Assembly (NCBI GenBank): GCA_000424365.1
Contig: AUJT01000008.1
Span: 1 to 64,000 of the forward strand
DNA length: 64,000 nucleotides
Direction: 5' to 3'
From: Lachnospiraceae bacterium NK4A144
GTDB lineage: Bacteria > Bacillota > Clostridia > Lachnospirales > Lachnospiraceae
Part shown: piece after piece, positions 40,441 to 50,521 of the stretch
Layout: each line of letters opens with the position of its first letter
How positions within the stretch are numbered: the stretch's first letter is position 1
The notes under the pieces: generated by a model
What the model saw: only the letters and a program-made list of their open reading frames with translations
Told to the model about the DNA's origin: nothing
The model's database searches: none
Translations under genes and position numbers: made by a program

Positions 40441-41262
40441 TTACTGTTTCTTAGATTTTCTGGTGATCAATCTCACAATTCTTGTGTGATGAATAAAGAA
40501 AATAGCAATATCCATAAACAAATGCGTGATGAATACGCTAACAATTACACCATTTGAAGTCCAAAGGAACTTTGATGTAAATCCTATATAGCACATTGCT
40601 CCAGAATAAGCCAGTACAAGGATCAGGAACGGGATATTCTTAAGTGCCGCCCCCATTGCCACGATGAAATCATGGAATGACGCATCAAAGTAAACAAAAC
40701 GACCGATCATAAGAGTGATGAAATACATGATCAGTTCATCATAGTTATTATCCTCATATATAAACTTGATATAAGCGAATATAAGGATCAGATAGATCAT
40801 TGCAACGAGCTTCATCGCTGCTCTGTCTTCATTTGTAAGACTTCTAAGTCTCACGATGATCCTGTCCAACAGATTATTTAAGAGCGTTGAACAGAGCAAT
40901 GCCGCCAGCAGGATAAAATCATCATAATCCTGCCATACAGCCCATGCCTCCGGAAAATACTGTAAAAATCTGTCTGTAAGATAATAGGCAGAAATAAAAA
41001 ACAGGATCGACGTATTTGAAAAGATAAGCGAATAGAACCGTTCGATCCAACGCTCTCCGGCTGTCATCGGTCTCTTCTTTTTCTTTCGCGGATTTAACTC
41101 TTCTTCGTCTTCATCTTCGGTGTAATTTTTACCTGCGCCGACTATTTTTGCACATATAAGTATCAGCGCGATTATTACGATCAATCCGGCAAAGGAAAAG
41201 GCGAGGAATGGCCCCGCCTTCTCCCAGTCGAGATAATGATTTAAATACTTATCAAGACTCAT
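40441..41262 (-). CDS. Multi-TM membrane protein, hypothetical
   Basis: A 273-residue membrane protein: one N-terminal helix (FLAFSFAGLIVIIALILICA), a highly charged loop (TEDEDEEELNPRKKKKRP), then five or six helices and a basic C-terminus (TRKSKKQ). No catalytic motif is visible. It follows leuS by three bases and is likely co-transcribed. Function unknown. Confidence 0.75.
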   Translation of the reverse strand: MSLDKYLNHYLDWEKAGPFLAFSFAGLIVIIALILICAKIVGAGKNYTEDEDEEELNPRKKKKRPMTAGERWIERFYSLIFSNTSILFFISAYYLTDRFLQYFPEAWAVWQDYDDFILLAALLCSTLLNNLLDRIIVRLRSLTNEDRAAMKLVAMIYLILIFAYIKFIYEDNNYDELIMYFITLMIGRFVYFDASFHDFIVAMGAALKNIPFLILVLAYSGAMCYIGFTSKFLWTSNGVIVSVFITHLFMDIAIFFIHHTRIVRLITRKSKKQ

Positions 41263-41265
41263 TTT

Positions 41266-43665
41266 TTATTTTACTACGATATTTACGATCTTCTTCGGAA
41301 CGTAAATCTCCTTTACGATATTTTCTGTAAGTCTGTCCTTTACAGCTTCTTTTGCAAGAGCGAGAACTTCATCTTTACCTGCATCAGCTGCGACACTTAC
41401 AGTAGCACGGATCTTTCCGTTAACCTGTACAGGGATCTCAAGTGTATCTTCCTGCATAGCAGCCTTATCAGCTTCAGGCCACTTTTCCTTAAATACAGAT
41501 GTATCATGACCGAGCTGCTGCCAAAGTTCCTCAGCCATATGAGGAGCAAACGGAGCAAGAAGAGTTACATATGCCTCCAGTGTCTTCTTATCAACATCCA
41601 TCTTGCTGAGCTTATTATTAAACTCCATGAATGCAGATACTACAGTATTCAGATTGAAGCCCTGAAGTCTTGTTGATACTGTATCGATAAGCTGGTTACG
41701 GAGACGAATAAGATCCTTTGTCTCTGCTGCGTTCTTATCCTTATTATCCAGTACCAGATTCCATACTTTGCAAAGGAAACGATAAACACCTTCGATACCG
41801 CTGTCATCCCATGCACTATCCTGCTGCGGCGGTCCGATGAAAAGCTCATACATACGAAGTGTATCACATCCGTAGTTATCGATCATGTCATCAGGTGAAA
41901 CGACATTTCCAAGGGACTTACTCATCTTTACGCCCTTAGGTCCGAGGATCATACCCTGGTTAAAGAGCTTCTTGAAAGGCTCATCAAAGTCTACAGCTCC
42001 GATATCATGCAGGAACATTGTCCAGAATCTGGAGTAAAGAAGATGAAGAACCGCATGCTCTACTCCACCGATATACATATCTACCGGAAGATACTTATCT
42101 GCCTTTTCGCGATCAACAAGTGCATCATTATTATGAGCATCAACGTAACGCAGGAAGTACCATGAAGAACCTGCCCACTGAGGCATAGTATTTGTTTCTC
42201 TCTTTGCAGGTGCACCACAGCACGGGCATGTTGTATTTACCCACTCGTCCATTGCTGCGAGAGGTGACTCACCCGTATCAGTCGGCTGATATGACTCAAC
42301 ATTAGGAAGAACTACCGGAAGATCCTTTTCAGGAACAGGTACAGCACCACACTTCGGGCAATGAATGATCGGGATAGGCTCACCCCAGTATCTCTGTCTT
42401 GAGAATACCCAGTCGCGAAGCTTGTAGTTCTTCTTTGCGCGACCAAAGCCCTTTTCCTCAACGATATGAGGAGCTTCTTTCTTAAGTACAGCAGACTCCA
42501 TACCATTCCACTCACCGGAGTTGATCATTGTTCCGGCAGCCTCGGTATAAGCCTCTTCCATATTCTCGATTTCCTTACCGTCTTTAGCGATTACCTGAAC
42601 GATAGGAAGATCAAATTTCTTAGCAAATGCAAAGTCACGATCATCGTGTGCAGGTACGCACATGATAGCTCCTGTACCATAGTCAGCAAGAACATAGTCT
42701 GAAAGCCAGATTGGAACCTTATTGCCGTTAAGCGGATTTATCGCATAAGAACCTGTGAATACACCAGTCTTTTCCTTCGCCTGCATACGGTCAACATTGG
42801 ACTTATTGGCAGCTTCAGCAATGTACTTTTCAACAGCATCTCTCTGATCGTCTGTTGCAAGACTCTTTGCAAGAGCGTGCTCCGGTGCAAGTACCATGAA
42901 TGTAGCACCATGAAGAGTATCCGGACGAGTTGTATAAACTGTGATCTTTTCGTCACGGTTCTCTACCGGAAAGTCAACCTCAGCACCGTAGCTTCTGCCG
43001 ATCCAGTCTGTCTGCATCTTCTTAACCTTCTCAGGCCAGTCAAGTACATCAAGGTCATCAAGAAGACGATCCGCATAAGCTGTGATCTTCAGCATCCACT
43101 GACGGAGATTCTTCTTTGTAACTTCGCTGTGGCAGCGCTCACACTTACCATCAACAACTTCCTCATTTGCAAGTACAGCCTTACAGCTCGGGCACCAGTT
43201 AAGAGGCATCTCTTTTTCGTATGCGAGACCCTTCTTAAAGAGCTGAACAAAGATCCACTGAGACCACTTATAAAACTTAGGATCTGTTGTATTAAGCTCC
43301 ATGTCCCAGTCATAGATCGCACCGATCTGCTTAACCTGACGGCGGATATTATCTATATTCTTCTGGGTAGAAATCGACGGATGCTGACCGGTCTTGATCG
43401 CATAGTTCTCAGCCGGGAGTCCGAATGCATCCCATCCCATCGGGTGAATGACATAGTAGCCGTTCATCAGCTTATAACGACTCCATACATCAGAGATAAC
43501 ATATCCTCTCCAGTGACCTACATGAAGTCCAGCGCCAGACGGATATGGGAACATATCCAGACAGTAATACTTCGGACGCTTTCCGTCGTTTACATTAACC
43601 GGGTGCTCTTCCCAGATCTTTGTCCATTTATCTTCCACCTGGGCGTGATTATACGGTTCTGCCAT
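41266..43665 (-). CDS. leuS: Leucyl-tRNA synthetase
   Basis: A 799-residue class I synthetase that charges tRNA-Leu. HIGH-type motif is HVGH (in PYPSGAGLHVGHWRGY) and KMSKS is present (GVKMSKSLGNVVSP). The CP1 editing domain holds TTRPDTLHGATF and a conserved Asp region, and zinc-ligand cysteines occur in CPSCKAVLANEEV and CPCCGAPA. It has the usual bacterial length. GAGAGG precedes the ATG. No T-box motif is visible upstream. Confidence 0.97.
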   Translation of the reverse strand: MAEPYNHAQVEDKWTKIWEEHPVNVNDGKRPKYYCLDMFPYPSGAGLHVGHWRGYVISDVWSRYKLMNGYYVIHPMGWDAFGLPAENYAIKTGQHPSISTQKNIDNIRRQVKQIGAIYDWDMELNTTDPKFYKWSQWIFVQLFKKGLAYEKEMPLNWCPSCKAVLANEEVVDGKCERCHSEVTKKNLRQWMLKITAYADRLLDDLDVLDWPEKVKKMQTDWIGRSYGAEVDFPVENRDEKITVYTTRPDTLHGATFMVLAPEHALAKSLATDDQRDAVEKYIAEAANKSNVDRMQAKEKTGVFTGSYAINPLNGNKVPIWLSDYVLADYGTGAIMCVPAHDDRDFAFAKKFDLPIVQVIAKDGKEIENMEEAYTEAAGTMINSGEWNGMESAVLKKEAPHIVEEKGFGRAKKNYKLRDWVFSRQRYWGEPIPIIHCPKCGAVPVPEKDLPVVLPNVESYQPTDTGESPLAAMDEWVNTTCPCCGAPAKRETNTMPQWAGSSWYFLRYVDAHNNDALVDREKADKYLPVDMYIGGVEHAVLHLLYSRFWTMFLHDIGAVDFDEPFKKLFNQGMILGPKGVKMSKSLGNVVSPDDMIDNYGCDTLRMYELFIGPPQQDSAWDDSGIEGVYRFLCKVWNLVLDNKDKNAAETKDLIRLRNQLIDTVSTRLQGFNLNTVVSAFMEFNNKLSKMDVDKKTLEAYVTLLAPFAPHMAEELWQQLGHDTSVFKEKWPEADKAAMQEDTLEIPVQVNGKIRATVSVAADAGKDEVLALAKEAVKDRLTENIVKEIYVPKKIVNIVVK

Positions 43666-43790
43666 TTATTTCCTCTCATTCCGGAACGTAATCATAATTC
43701 TTTTCGTTGTTTATACTCATATCTTTCATGTCGTTCCCCATGAAAAATGTGTTACCTGTGTCGGCTCAAGTAACGAAAATCAACGTTTCA

Positions 43791-43819
43791 AGTTTAATGC
43801 GTTACCCTTGAAAAGTCAA
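43791..43819 (-). promoter_or_regulatory. leuS promoter
   Basis: Minus strand TTGACT (43814-43819), 17-base spacer, TAAACT (43791-43796). It overlaps the last codon of the glycosyltransferase gene. Confidence 0.7.
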
Positions 43820-45309
43820 GGTTTGCAACGTCTGTAAAGCTGTTCACCTGTGTTATCCGCTATAAGCTCATAATTATCAAAAACATAATTTTTTATGTCT
43901 TCGTCATCAAAACCATCCATATACTCACAGATGATCCACACAGGTCTTTCTATCCGTAGTTTCCGAAGCACTTCTTCTTTTATCGGCGGATGAAGATGCA
44001 GAAAATACGGCAGGTTTACAGAATATTTATTAGCAGGCAGCAGTTGATTTACTTCATAATATATCATGCCAGCTTCCAGGTTATAAACCTCATTTCTCTC
44101 CCATTCCGGTATCAGTTCATTGATTTCAATGCAGTCCCTGACCTGATCCCGTCCAATATCATATCGATAAATATTTATATTTTCTTCTATCTTATTTGCA
44201 GACGGAACGATCCAAAATCCAACGGCAGGTACGATCAGCAGGATCATTATGATATTTACTGCGATACATCCCGCAGTGGCTTCCCTTTTTCTTATCCTCT
44301 TTATAAACTCCTTTATGTTTTTCATCCACAATACCGAAAATAGTCCAAATAGCGGCATCAAAGACAGAAAATAATAAGGATACGGTGTTCCAAGATGCAA
44401 AAGCAGATATGTAATGATAGCTGTAACTATGATCAGTAATTTATTTTCTTTCTTTTCATCGGTATCTCCTTTTAGAAGGAGGCCGAAAACAAAAGCCGCA
44501 TCTGCTATCAAAAGCGACTTCTCCCAATCAAGTGAAAATGCCTCGTAATAGTCAGTGGATCTCTTAAACGCAAAAGTAAATACCGCAAAGAAAAAATCAG
44601 AAAGCGCTGCTCTAAATCCAAAATAAAAAAGTACCGGAAGTATGACGATCAAACTGCCTGTCAAAAAATAGCCTGCCGCTCTTGCTATGTTTTTCCACTC
44701 TTTCCTTAAAACAAGGCATATAACAACCGTTATTACCGACGAAACCAATGCCATCGCAATAGTTATTTTTGATAGTGCCATGATCGCGAAACCCAGTCCC
44801 AGAGCGAAAGAAGGAATCTCACATTCATCGTAACGCTTGTTTTTGAGATAATTCACCGTAAAATATACTGCAGCCATATTAAAAGGCATAAAAAGTTCTT
44901 CTGCTGTATTTCCACCCCACAGAATCGAAAACTCTGTGAAATAAAAAAGCATCAGAATAAACGCAGACGTAACACGATCAAGATAAAGTCTGGACAGCTT
45001 ATATAAAAAAACTGTCGTAAAAACAATAGAAACACACTGGATCAGAAAGATACCGTTTCTGCCTCTGACAAAAAACTGTCCAAGTGCTTCATAAAAAAAC
45101 AATACCGGCCCCTTCAGATCAAAAAGATCCTTATACGGCACTTTCCCCTCAATTATTGCTCTTCCCATCAGCGAATACCAGGAACTGTCGTATCCGTATG
45201 CCCACGGAAAAAGCGGACTGGTCCAGCTCGATGCCACAAGTATGAACAATATTCCGGAAATACCGACTAGCATGTATTCAATTGCCGTACCCGCTCTTAT
45301 TTTTTTCAT
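43816..45309 (-). CDS. Membrane glycosyltransferase (GT39/PMT-like)
   Basis: A 497-residue protein with ten or more membrane helices. The early loop reads YGYDSSWYSLMGRAIIEGKVPYKDLFDLKGPVLFFYEALG, holding the acidic pair found in dolichol/undecaprenol-phosphate sugar transferases (PMT/ArnT type), and YPYYFLSLMPL follows later. It probably adds sugars to wall or surface polymers from a lipid carrier on the outer face. ATG 45309 (MKKIRAG) has GGAG upstream and is chosen over 45324. Confidence 0.75.
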   Translation of the reverse strand: MKKIRAGTAIEYMLVGISGILFILVASSWTSPLFPWAYGYDSSWYSLMGRAIIEGKVPYKDLFDLKGPVLFFYEALGQFFVRGRNGIFLIQCVSIVFTTVFLYKLSRLYLDRVTSAFILMLFYFTEFSILWGGNTAEELFMPFNMAAVYFTVNYLKNKRYDECEIPSFALGLGFAIMALSKITIAMALVSSVITVVICLVLRKEWKNIARAAGYFLTGSLIVILPVLFYFGFRAALSDFFFAVFTFAFKRSTDYYEAFSLDWEKSLLIADAAFVFGLLLKGDTDEKKENKLLIIVTAIITYLLLHLGTPYPYYFLSLMPLFGLFSVLWMKNIKEFIKRIRKREATAGCIAVNIIMILLIVPAVGFWIVPSANKIEENINIYRYDIGRDQVRDCIEINELIPEWERNEVYNLEAGMIYYEVNQLLPANKYSVNLPYFLHLHPPIKEEVLRKLRIERPVWIICEYMDGFDDEDIKNYVFDNYELIADNTGEQLYRRCKP

Positions 45310-45339
45310 CCGTATGCTCCGCATGTCTATAACTGTAAA

Positions 45340-45371
45340 AGGCGGTCACGGTTATGGATCCGTGACCGCCT
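45340..45371 (-). terminator. Terminator of the EF-G-like gene
   Basis: AGGCGGTCACGG and CCGTGACCGCCT form a perfect 12-bp stem with an 8-base loop; the minus strand continues TTTTACAG. Confidence 0.85.
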
Positions 45372-45403
45372 CATATCTTTTTATAGTCTTATTTTACCGA
45401 TGA

Positions 45404-47497
45404 TCACTCATCAATATTCTTTTCGATCTTGTCCTTACGTGACTCGATCTCTTTCGCCTGAATATCAGAAGGTGCAGGCTCATAACGGTTAAATTCATAT
45501 GAATACTCTCCGCGGCCGCCTGTCATGGAACGAAGGTCTGTATTGTACCCAAAGAGATTTGCCTCCGGGATCTCCGCCTCGATAACCTGTTTACCGGTTT
45601 CATCAGGATTCATTCCCATAACTCTTCCACGGCGTTTATTCAGGTCACCCATTACATCACCTGTATACTTATCAGGTACTCTTACCTTGAGACTCATGAT
45701 AGGCTCAAGAAGGATCGGTGTTGCCTGCATAAATCCATCCTTGAAAGCCAGCTTTGCTGCTGTCTTAAAGGACTGCTCTGAGGAATCTACCGGATGATAG
45801 GATCCATCATAAAGAATAGCCTTTACACCAACAACCGGGTAAGCTGCGAGCGGTCCCTTGGAAACGGACTCTGCGAGGCCTTTTTCTACTGCCGGGAAGA
45901 AGTTCTTCGGAACAGCTCCGCCAACGACTCTTTCTTCAAAGACATACGGCTTTTCAAGATCTCCGCTAGGCTCAAAGATCATCTTTACATCACCGAACTG
46001 ACCATGTCCGCCTGTCTGCTTCTTATATCTTCCCTGTACATCAGACTTTCCGCGGATAGTCTCGCGATATGCAACCTTCGGCTTGGAAAGCGTGATCTGA
46101 ACCTTATATTCATTTTCAAGCTTTGTCTTAACGATATCGAGCTGCTGCTCACCTATACCATAAAGAAGTGTCTGGTGATTTTCTGCATCATTGACATCCT
46201 TAAGCGTAAGATCTTCGTCACAGATACGTGTAAGTGCCTGAGAGATCTTATCTACATCAGACTTATTTACAGGCTTATATCTCATTGCAGTGTACGGAGT
46301 CGAGATCATCGGCTTACCAAATCTGATAGCAGTTGCCTTTGTTCCAAGAGAATCTCCGGTTTTTGTAACTGCGAGTTTTGCGAATGCGCCTATATCTCCT
46401 GCATGGAGCTCGGGCACTTCCACTGCCTTATTTCCGCAAAGTGTATAGAGTTTTCCGGTCTTTTCCTCGGCGTCCTTATTTACGTTATATAAAACATCTC
46501 CGCTCTTTATTACGCCTGAGCAAACCTTAAACAAGGAATATTTACCAATGAACGGATCGATAATGGTCTTCCATACGATAGCTGTCTTTGGCTTTGAGAA
46601 GTCATAGTCAGCTTCAAAGATCTCACTGGATGCTGTATCGATACCTGCGATCTTACGTCCTTCAGGACTTGGCAGATACTTTACACAGTCATCAAGCAAT
46701 GTATAAATACCCTGGATCAAAGTATTAGACCCCATTGTGATCGGAACAATAGTTCCATCGCATACACTTGCATGAAGTGCTGCACGGATCTCAGCATCAG
46801 AGAACTGTTCTCCATTAAAGTAGCGCTCCATAAAGTCTTCGCTGGTCTCTGCAACAGCTTCCATAAGTGAATCACGATATATTCCGAGATTCTCCTTGGA
46901 ATACTCAGGAATTTCTGTCTCAACAGCATCTCCCTTATCATTCCAGCGGAAAGCCTTTTCAGCCACAACATTAACGTAGCCTACAAATTTTTCATTTTCA
47001 CGAATTGGGAAGTGGAAAGGCGCGATTTTCTTTCCATAAAGATTTGTGAGCTCCTCAAGAACATTCTTAAAGGAAGCATCATCGATATCCATATTGGATA
47101 CATAGAACATTCTGGGAATATTGTACTTCTCGCACATCTCCCATGCCTTTTCTGTACCGGTTTCAACGCCAGCTTTACCATTGATGACAATGATAGCGCT
47201 TGCCGCTGCAGAAATTGCCTCCTCTGCTTCACCGACAAAATCAAAATAGCCCGGCGTGTCGAGAATATTCAGCTTGTTATCCTCCCACTCAATGGGGATA
47301 ACCGAAGTGCTGATGGAGAATTTACGCTTCTGTTCTTCCTTGGAATAATCGCTGATGGTAGAACCATCACTTACGCTGCCGAGCCTGTTCGTCAGACCGG
47401 AAAGCTTAGCCATTGCCTCTACAAGGCTTGTCTTTCCGGAACCGCCGTGGCCCAGCAAAACCACATTCCGAATCTTATCCGTCGTGTACACTTTCAT
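45404..47497 (-). CDS. Elongation factor G paralogue
   Basis: A 697-residue translational GTPase. G1 is GHGGSGKT, G3 DTPGYFDF, and the G4 motif is weak (VSNMD in place of NKxD). Domains II-V follow (EKTGKLYTLCG, GIGEQQLDIV, GHGQFGDVKM, GGAVPKNFFPAVEKGL). This is the second EF-G type common in Clostridia rather than the str-operon FusA, so its exact task (translocation under stress, recycling or protection) is open. It is flanked by its own promoter and terminator. Confidence 0.92.
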   Translation of the reverse strand: MKVYTTDKIRNVVLLGHGGSGKTSLVEAMAKLSGLTNRLGSVSDGSTISDYSKEEQKRKFSISTSVIPIEWEDNKLNILDTPGYFDFVGEAEEAISAAASAIIVINGKAGVETGTEKAWEMCEKYNIPRMFYVSNMDIDDASFKNVLEELTNLYGKKIAPFHFPIRENEKFVGYVNVVAEKAFRWNDKGDAVETEIPEYSKENLGIYRDSLMEAVAETSEDFMERYFNGEQFSDAEIRAALHASVCDGTIVPITMGSNTLIQGIYTLLDDCVKYLPSPEGRKIAGIDTASSEIFEADYDFSKPKTAIVWKTIIDPFIGKYSLFKVCSGVIKSGDVLYNVNKDAEEKTGKLYTLCGNKAVEVPELHAGDIGAFAKLAVTKTGDSLGTKATAIRFGKPMISTPYTAMRYKPVNKSDVDKISQALTRICDEDLTLKDVNDAENHQTLLYGIGEQQLDIVKTKLENEYKVQITLSKPKVAYRETIRGKSDVQGRYKKQTGGHGQFGDVKMIFEPSGDLEKPYVFEERVVGGAVPKNFFPAVEKGLAESVSKGPLAAYPVVGVKAILYDGSYHPVDSSEQSFKTAAKLAFKDGFMQATPILLEPIMSLKVRVPDKYTGDVMGDLNKRRGRVMGMNPDETGKQVIEAEIPEANLFGYNTDLRSMTGGRGEYSYEFNRYEPAPSDIQAKEIESRKDKIEKNIDE

Positions 47498-47637
47498 ATG
47501 AAATTACCTCCGCCTTCCAATATTTTGATCCATGCCGTCCCTGTTTTTGACCATCATGTCGTTCTGTATCAGCATTTCACACAACATGGTCTATTTTGTT
47601 ATTCAAAACCTGTGCAGGCACCTGGTTCAATGAGAAT

Positions 47638-47666
47638 ATTTTACTAAAGAATCATATTTTGTGCAA
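47638..47666 (-). promoter_or_regulatory. Promoter of the EF-G-like gene
   Basis: Minus strand TTGCAC (47661-47666), 17-base spacer, TAAAAT (47638-47643), giving a leader of about 135 bases. Confidence 0.65.
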
Positions 47667-47733
47667 CATCTTTTGTGCGTTTTTTACAATCGTCAAACAC
47701 ATTTTTATTCAAGCCACATACTTTAACTGCTTC

Positions 47734-47762
47734 TTTACTTCAACGCGTCAAAGTGCTATACT
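47734..47762 (+). promoter_or_regulatory. tyrA promoter
   Basis: TTTACT (47734-47739), 17-base spacer, TATACT (47757-47762), about 75 bases before the tyrA start. With the EF-G promoter it fills the 339-base divergent gap. Confidence 0.7.
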
Positions 47763-47836
47763 GACACTAATTCAACAAATTACATCAAAGACGTTCAGTC
47801 TTTGCCCTTTTTACAGGGAGAAAGCTTGGTAAAAAA

Positions 47837-48946
47837 ATGGAAAACGGCAGACTTAAAGTTGGCTTTATCGCCCTTGGCCTGATCGGCGGCTCCATCGCCA
47901 TGACAATAAGAAAAAAATATCCAGATGCAGAGATCATCGCACTTAATCGTTCAGACGCCCCTCTGGAAGCCGCCCTTTCAGACGGCATCATTCAGTATGG
48001 AACACATACTGTAGATGAGCATTTCAGAGATTGTGATTTTATCTTTCTGTGTGCTCCGGTAAGCACAAATATCCGTTTCGTAAAGGATCTTCTGCCCTAT
48101 CTGTCCGAAAAAACAATCCTTACCGATGTAGGTTCCGTTAAATCAGAAATCCACAAGGCTCTTGAAAAGATCGCGCCTGATGCAAGATTTATCGGCGGAC
48201 ATCCAATGGCAGGTTCGGAAAAGTCAGGTTATGAAAATGCCAATGATCACCTGATAGAAAACGCATATTTTATCCTTACACCATCACCTTCAGCAACTCC
48301 CGATGACGTGAAGCGATACGAGGACTTTGTGCGTTCTCTGGATTCCATACCGCTTACTCTCGCACCGGATCAGCATGACTTTGTAACAGCAGCCATCAGT
48401 CATCTGCCGCATATGATCGCATATTCTCTGGTAGATCTGATCCACGAGTCGGATTCTCCCGAACAGTATATGCGTGCTATAGCAGCTGGCGGTTTCAAGG
48501 ATATAACCCGCATTGCATCATCTGATCCCACTATGTGGGAGCAGATCTGCATGGCAAACCCGGATAATATCTTAAAACTCATGGACATGTACCAACAGAA
48601 GCTTTCTGACCTTAAGGAACTGATTGCAAAACGAGACAGTGACAGCCTCATAGATCTTTTTGACAGAGCTAAACAGTATCGCAATTCTTTGTCCGATATA
48701 AATGTCGGAGCTATCCCAAAGGTCTACGATCTTCACTGTGACATCATTGATGAAGCCGGAGCTATCGCTACTATTGCGACTATACTGTCTACTCATTCCG
48801 TGTCGATCAGAAACATAGGCATCGTTCACAACCGAACATATGAGGAAGGAGCTCTGCATATTGAGTTTTATGAAAGCGAGGCATGCAGCAAAGCTGTGAA
48901 CCTGCTCATGAAACATGGCTACAGGATACTTGATTCAAGAAGTTAA
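47837..48946 (+). CDS. tyrA: Prephenate dehydrogenase with ACT domain
   Basis: A 369-residue enzyme that oxidises prephenate to 4-hydroxyphenylpyruvate for tyrosine synthesis. The Rossmann motif GLIGGSIA lies at about residues 14-21, then DVGSVKS, GGHPMAGSEKSGYENA and HDFVTAAISHLPHMIAYSL with the catalytic His. A C-terminal ACT domain (from about 295, VYDLHCDIIDEAGAIA) suits feedback control by tyrosine. GGGAG lies upstream of the ATG. The gene is followed by aroA. Confidence 0.95.
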   Translation: MENGRLKVGFIALGLIGGSIAMTIRKKYPDAEIIALNRSDAPLEAALSDGIIQYGTHTVDEHFRDCDFIFLCAPVSTNIRFVKDLLPYLSEKTILTDVGSVKSEIHKALEKIAPDARFIGGHPMAGSEKSGYENANDHLIENAYFILTPSPSATPDDVKRYEDFVRSLDSIPLTLAPDQHDFVTAAISHLPHMIAYSLVDLIHESDSPEQYMRAIAAGGFKDITRIASSDPTMWEQICMANPDNILKLMDMYQQKLSDLKELIAKRDSDSLIDLFDRAKQYRNSLSDINVGAIPKVYDLHCDIIDEAGAIATIATILSTHSVSIRNIGIVHNRTYEEGALHIEFYESEACSKAVNLLMKHGYRILDSRS

Positions 48947-49020
48947 CACCAAAACTTCTAAAATCCTCAAAACCAGGATAAGAAAACATTTTCTTATACC
49001 ATTCAGAAAGGTTTATAAAT

Positions 49021-50322
49021 ATGAAAATCGCACATGCAAAAAATCCTCTCAGAGGCACGATAAGTGTTCCGGGAGATAAGTCCATCTCTCACAGAAGCAT
49101 CATGTTCGGCGCGATCGCTGAGGGAGTTACCGAAGTCCGTGGATTCCTTAAAAGTGCAGACTGTCTGTCGACCATTGGCTGCTTTATGGATATGGGAATT
49201 GAAATAGAGGAAAAAGATGATGTTGTCCTGGTCCACGGAAAGGGACTGAATGGTCTCACAGCACCTGATCACGTCCTTGACTGCGGAAATTCAGGTACTA
49301 CTACACGCATCATTTCAGGTATTCTTGCCGGCCAGTCTTTTGAAAGCACTTTGACAGGAGACAGTTCTATCCAGAAACGTCCCATGAGACGTGTGATAGA
49401 TCCTCTGCAGGAAATGGGCGCTGATATTGAATCTATCAGGGATAATGGCTGTGCACCTCTTAAGATATGCCCTTCTAAGATTCACGGAACACATATCACT
49501 ACCAAGGTTGCATCTGCACAGGTTAAATCTGCTGTACTTTTGGCAGGTCTTTATGCTGACGGCGAGACCACGCTTACCGAGCCTGCTCTTTCACGCAATC
49601 ACACAGAGCTCATGCTTAAAGCGTTTGGTGCAGATCTGACTCCGGGTACAGAAGAAAACCCAACCGCAAGCATACGTCCGGGAAAACCTCTTACTGCACA
49701 AAAGATCACAGTTCCGGGCGATATTTCCAGTGCCGCATATTTCATCGGAGCCGGACTTATCGTACCTGATTCAGAAATCCTAATAAAGAACGTCGGAATA
49801 AATCCTACACGTGACGGCATACTTACTGTGTTTAAGGAAATGGGTGCTGATATTACCGAGCAGAATGTACGTGAAGAAGCTGGAGAAAAGACAGCAGATC
49901 TCCTCGTGCGCTTCTCTGCTCTTAAAGGCACAGAAATCGGTGGAAATGTTATCCCTAAACTTATTGATGAGCTTCCTCTGATCGCTGTGGTTGCGACCCA
50001 GGCAGAAGGCACCACCGTCATTCGCGACGCTGCCGAGCTTAAGGTCAAGGAGTCTGACCGTATCGACCTTACTGTTAAAAACTTAAAAGCTATGGGTGCT
50101 GATATTGAAGCTACTGATGACGGCATGATAATCCACGGACCCACACCCCTGCACCATGCTTCTATCGATACTGCAAAGGACCACCGTATCGCAATGAGCT
50201 TTGCCATCGCAGCGCAGATAAATGATGATGTTAAACCTACTGACATACAGGATTCTGCCTGTGTTTCAATCTCCTATCCTGATTTCTTTAAGGATCTGGA
50301 TTCATTGATGGTTAATTCATGA
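49021..50322 (+). CDS. aroA: EPSP synthase (3-phosphoshikimate 1-carboxyvinyltransferase)
   Basis: A 433-residue enzyme of the shikimate pathway joining shikimate-3-phosphate with phosphoenolpyruvate. Motifs: GDKSISHRSIMF at the N-terminus, DCGNSGTTTRIISG, SAQVKSAVLLAG, LIDELPLIAVVA and KVKESDRIDL. AGAAAGG precedes ATG 49021. It forms an aromatic-amino-acid pair with tyrA, 74 bases downstream. Confidence 0.96.
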   Translation: MKIAHAKNPLRGTISVPGDKSISHRSIMFGAIAEGVTEVRGFLKSADCLSTIGCFMDMGIEIEEKDDVVLVHGKGLNGLTAPDHVLDCGNSGTTTRIISGILAGQSFESTLTGDSSIQKRPMRRVIDPLQEMGADIESIRDNGCAPLKICPSKIHGTHITTKVASAQVKSAVLLAGLYADGETTLTEPALSRNHTELMLKAFGADLTPGTEENPTASIRPGKPLTAQKITVPGDISSAAYFIGAGLIVPDSEILIKNVGINPTRDGILTVFKEMGADITEQNVREEAGEKTADLLVRFSALKGTEIGGNVIPKLIDELPLIAVVATQAEGTTVIRDAAELKVKESDRIDLTVKNLKAMGADIEATDDGMIIHGPTPLHHASIDTAKDHRIAMSFAIAAQINDDVKPTDIQDSACVSISYPDFFKDLDSLMVNS

Positions 50323-50370
50323 GTTTTTGTTAATTTTTCCTAAATTGACTAGGGTTTTCTAACGATATAT

Positions 50371-50452
50371 TATGATGTAAGGGTTACAAGTTCCAAATCC
50401 TCTTTGTGCAAGCTCAATAGGATTTTTACTTTTGACCCTGTCATCATCATAT
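50371..50452. repeat. MITE-like palindromic element, copy B
   Basis: TATGATGTAAGGGT at the left and GACCCTGTCATCATCATA at the right are inverted; the inside holds TTTGTGCAAGCTCAAT and ATTTTTACTTTTGACCCT, as in the element at 4007-4076. It lies 70-150 bases upstream of the PilZ gene. Confidence 0.65.
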
Positions 50453-50521
50453 TATCAGGAATATAGGTTGTGATTTGCAGGTGGGGATCTGCATGATTTT
50501 ACTACAAAGAGGGGATTAGAT

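Noticed and set aside
42877-43743. 288-codon plus-strand open frame
   Set aside because: It is antisense to leuS, which has complete synthetase motifs; the plus-strand translation shows no family signature.
43666-43815. T-box riboswitch upstream of leuS
   Set aside because: No AGGGTGGNACC-type T-box core or specifier stem could be found; a plain promoter explains the gap.
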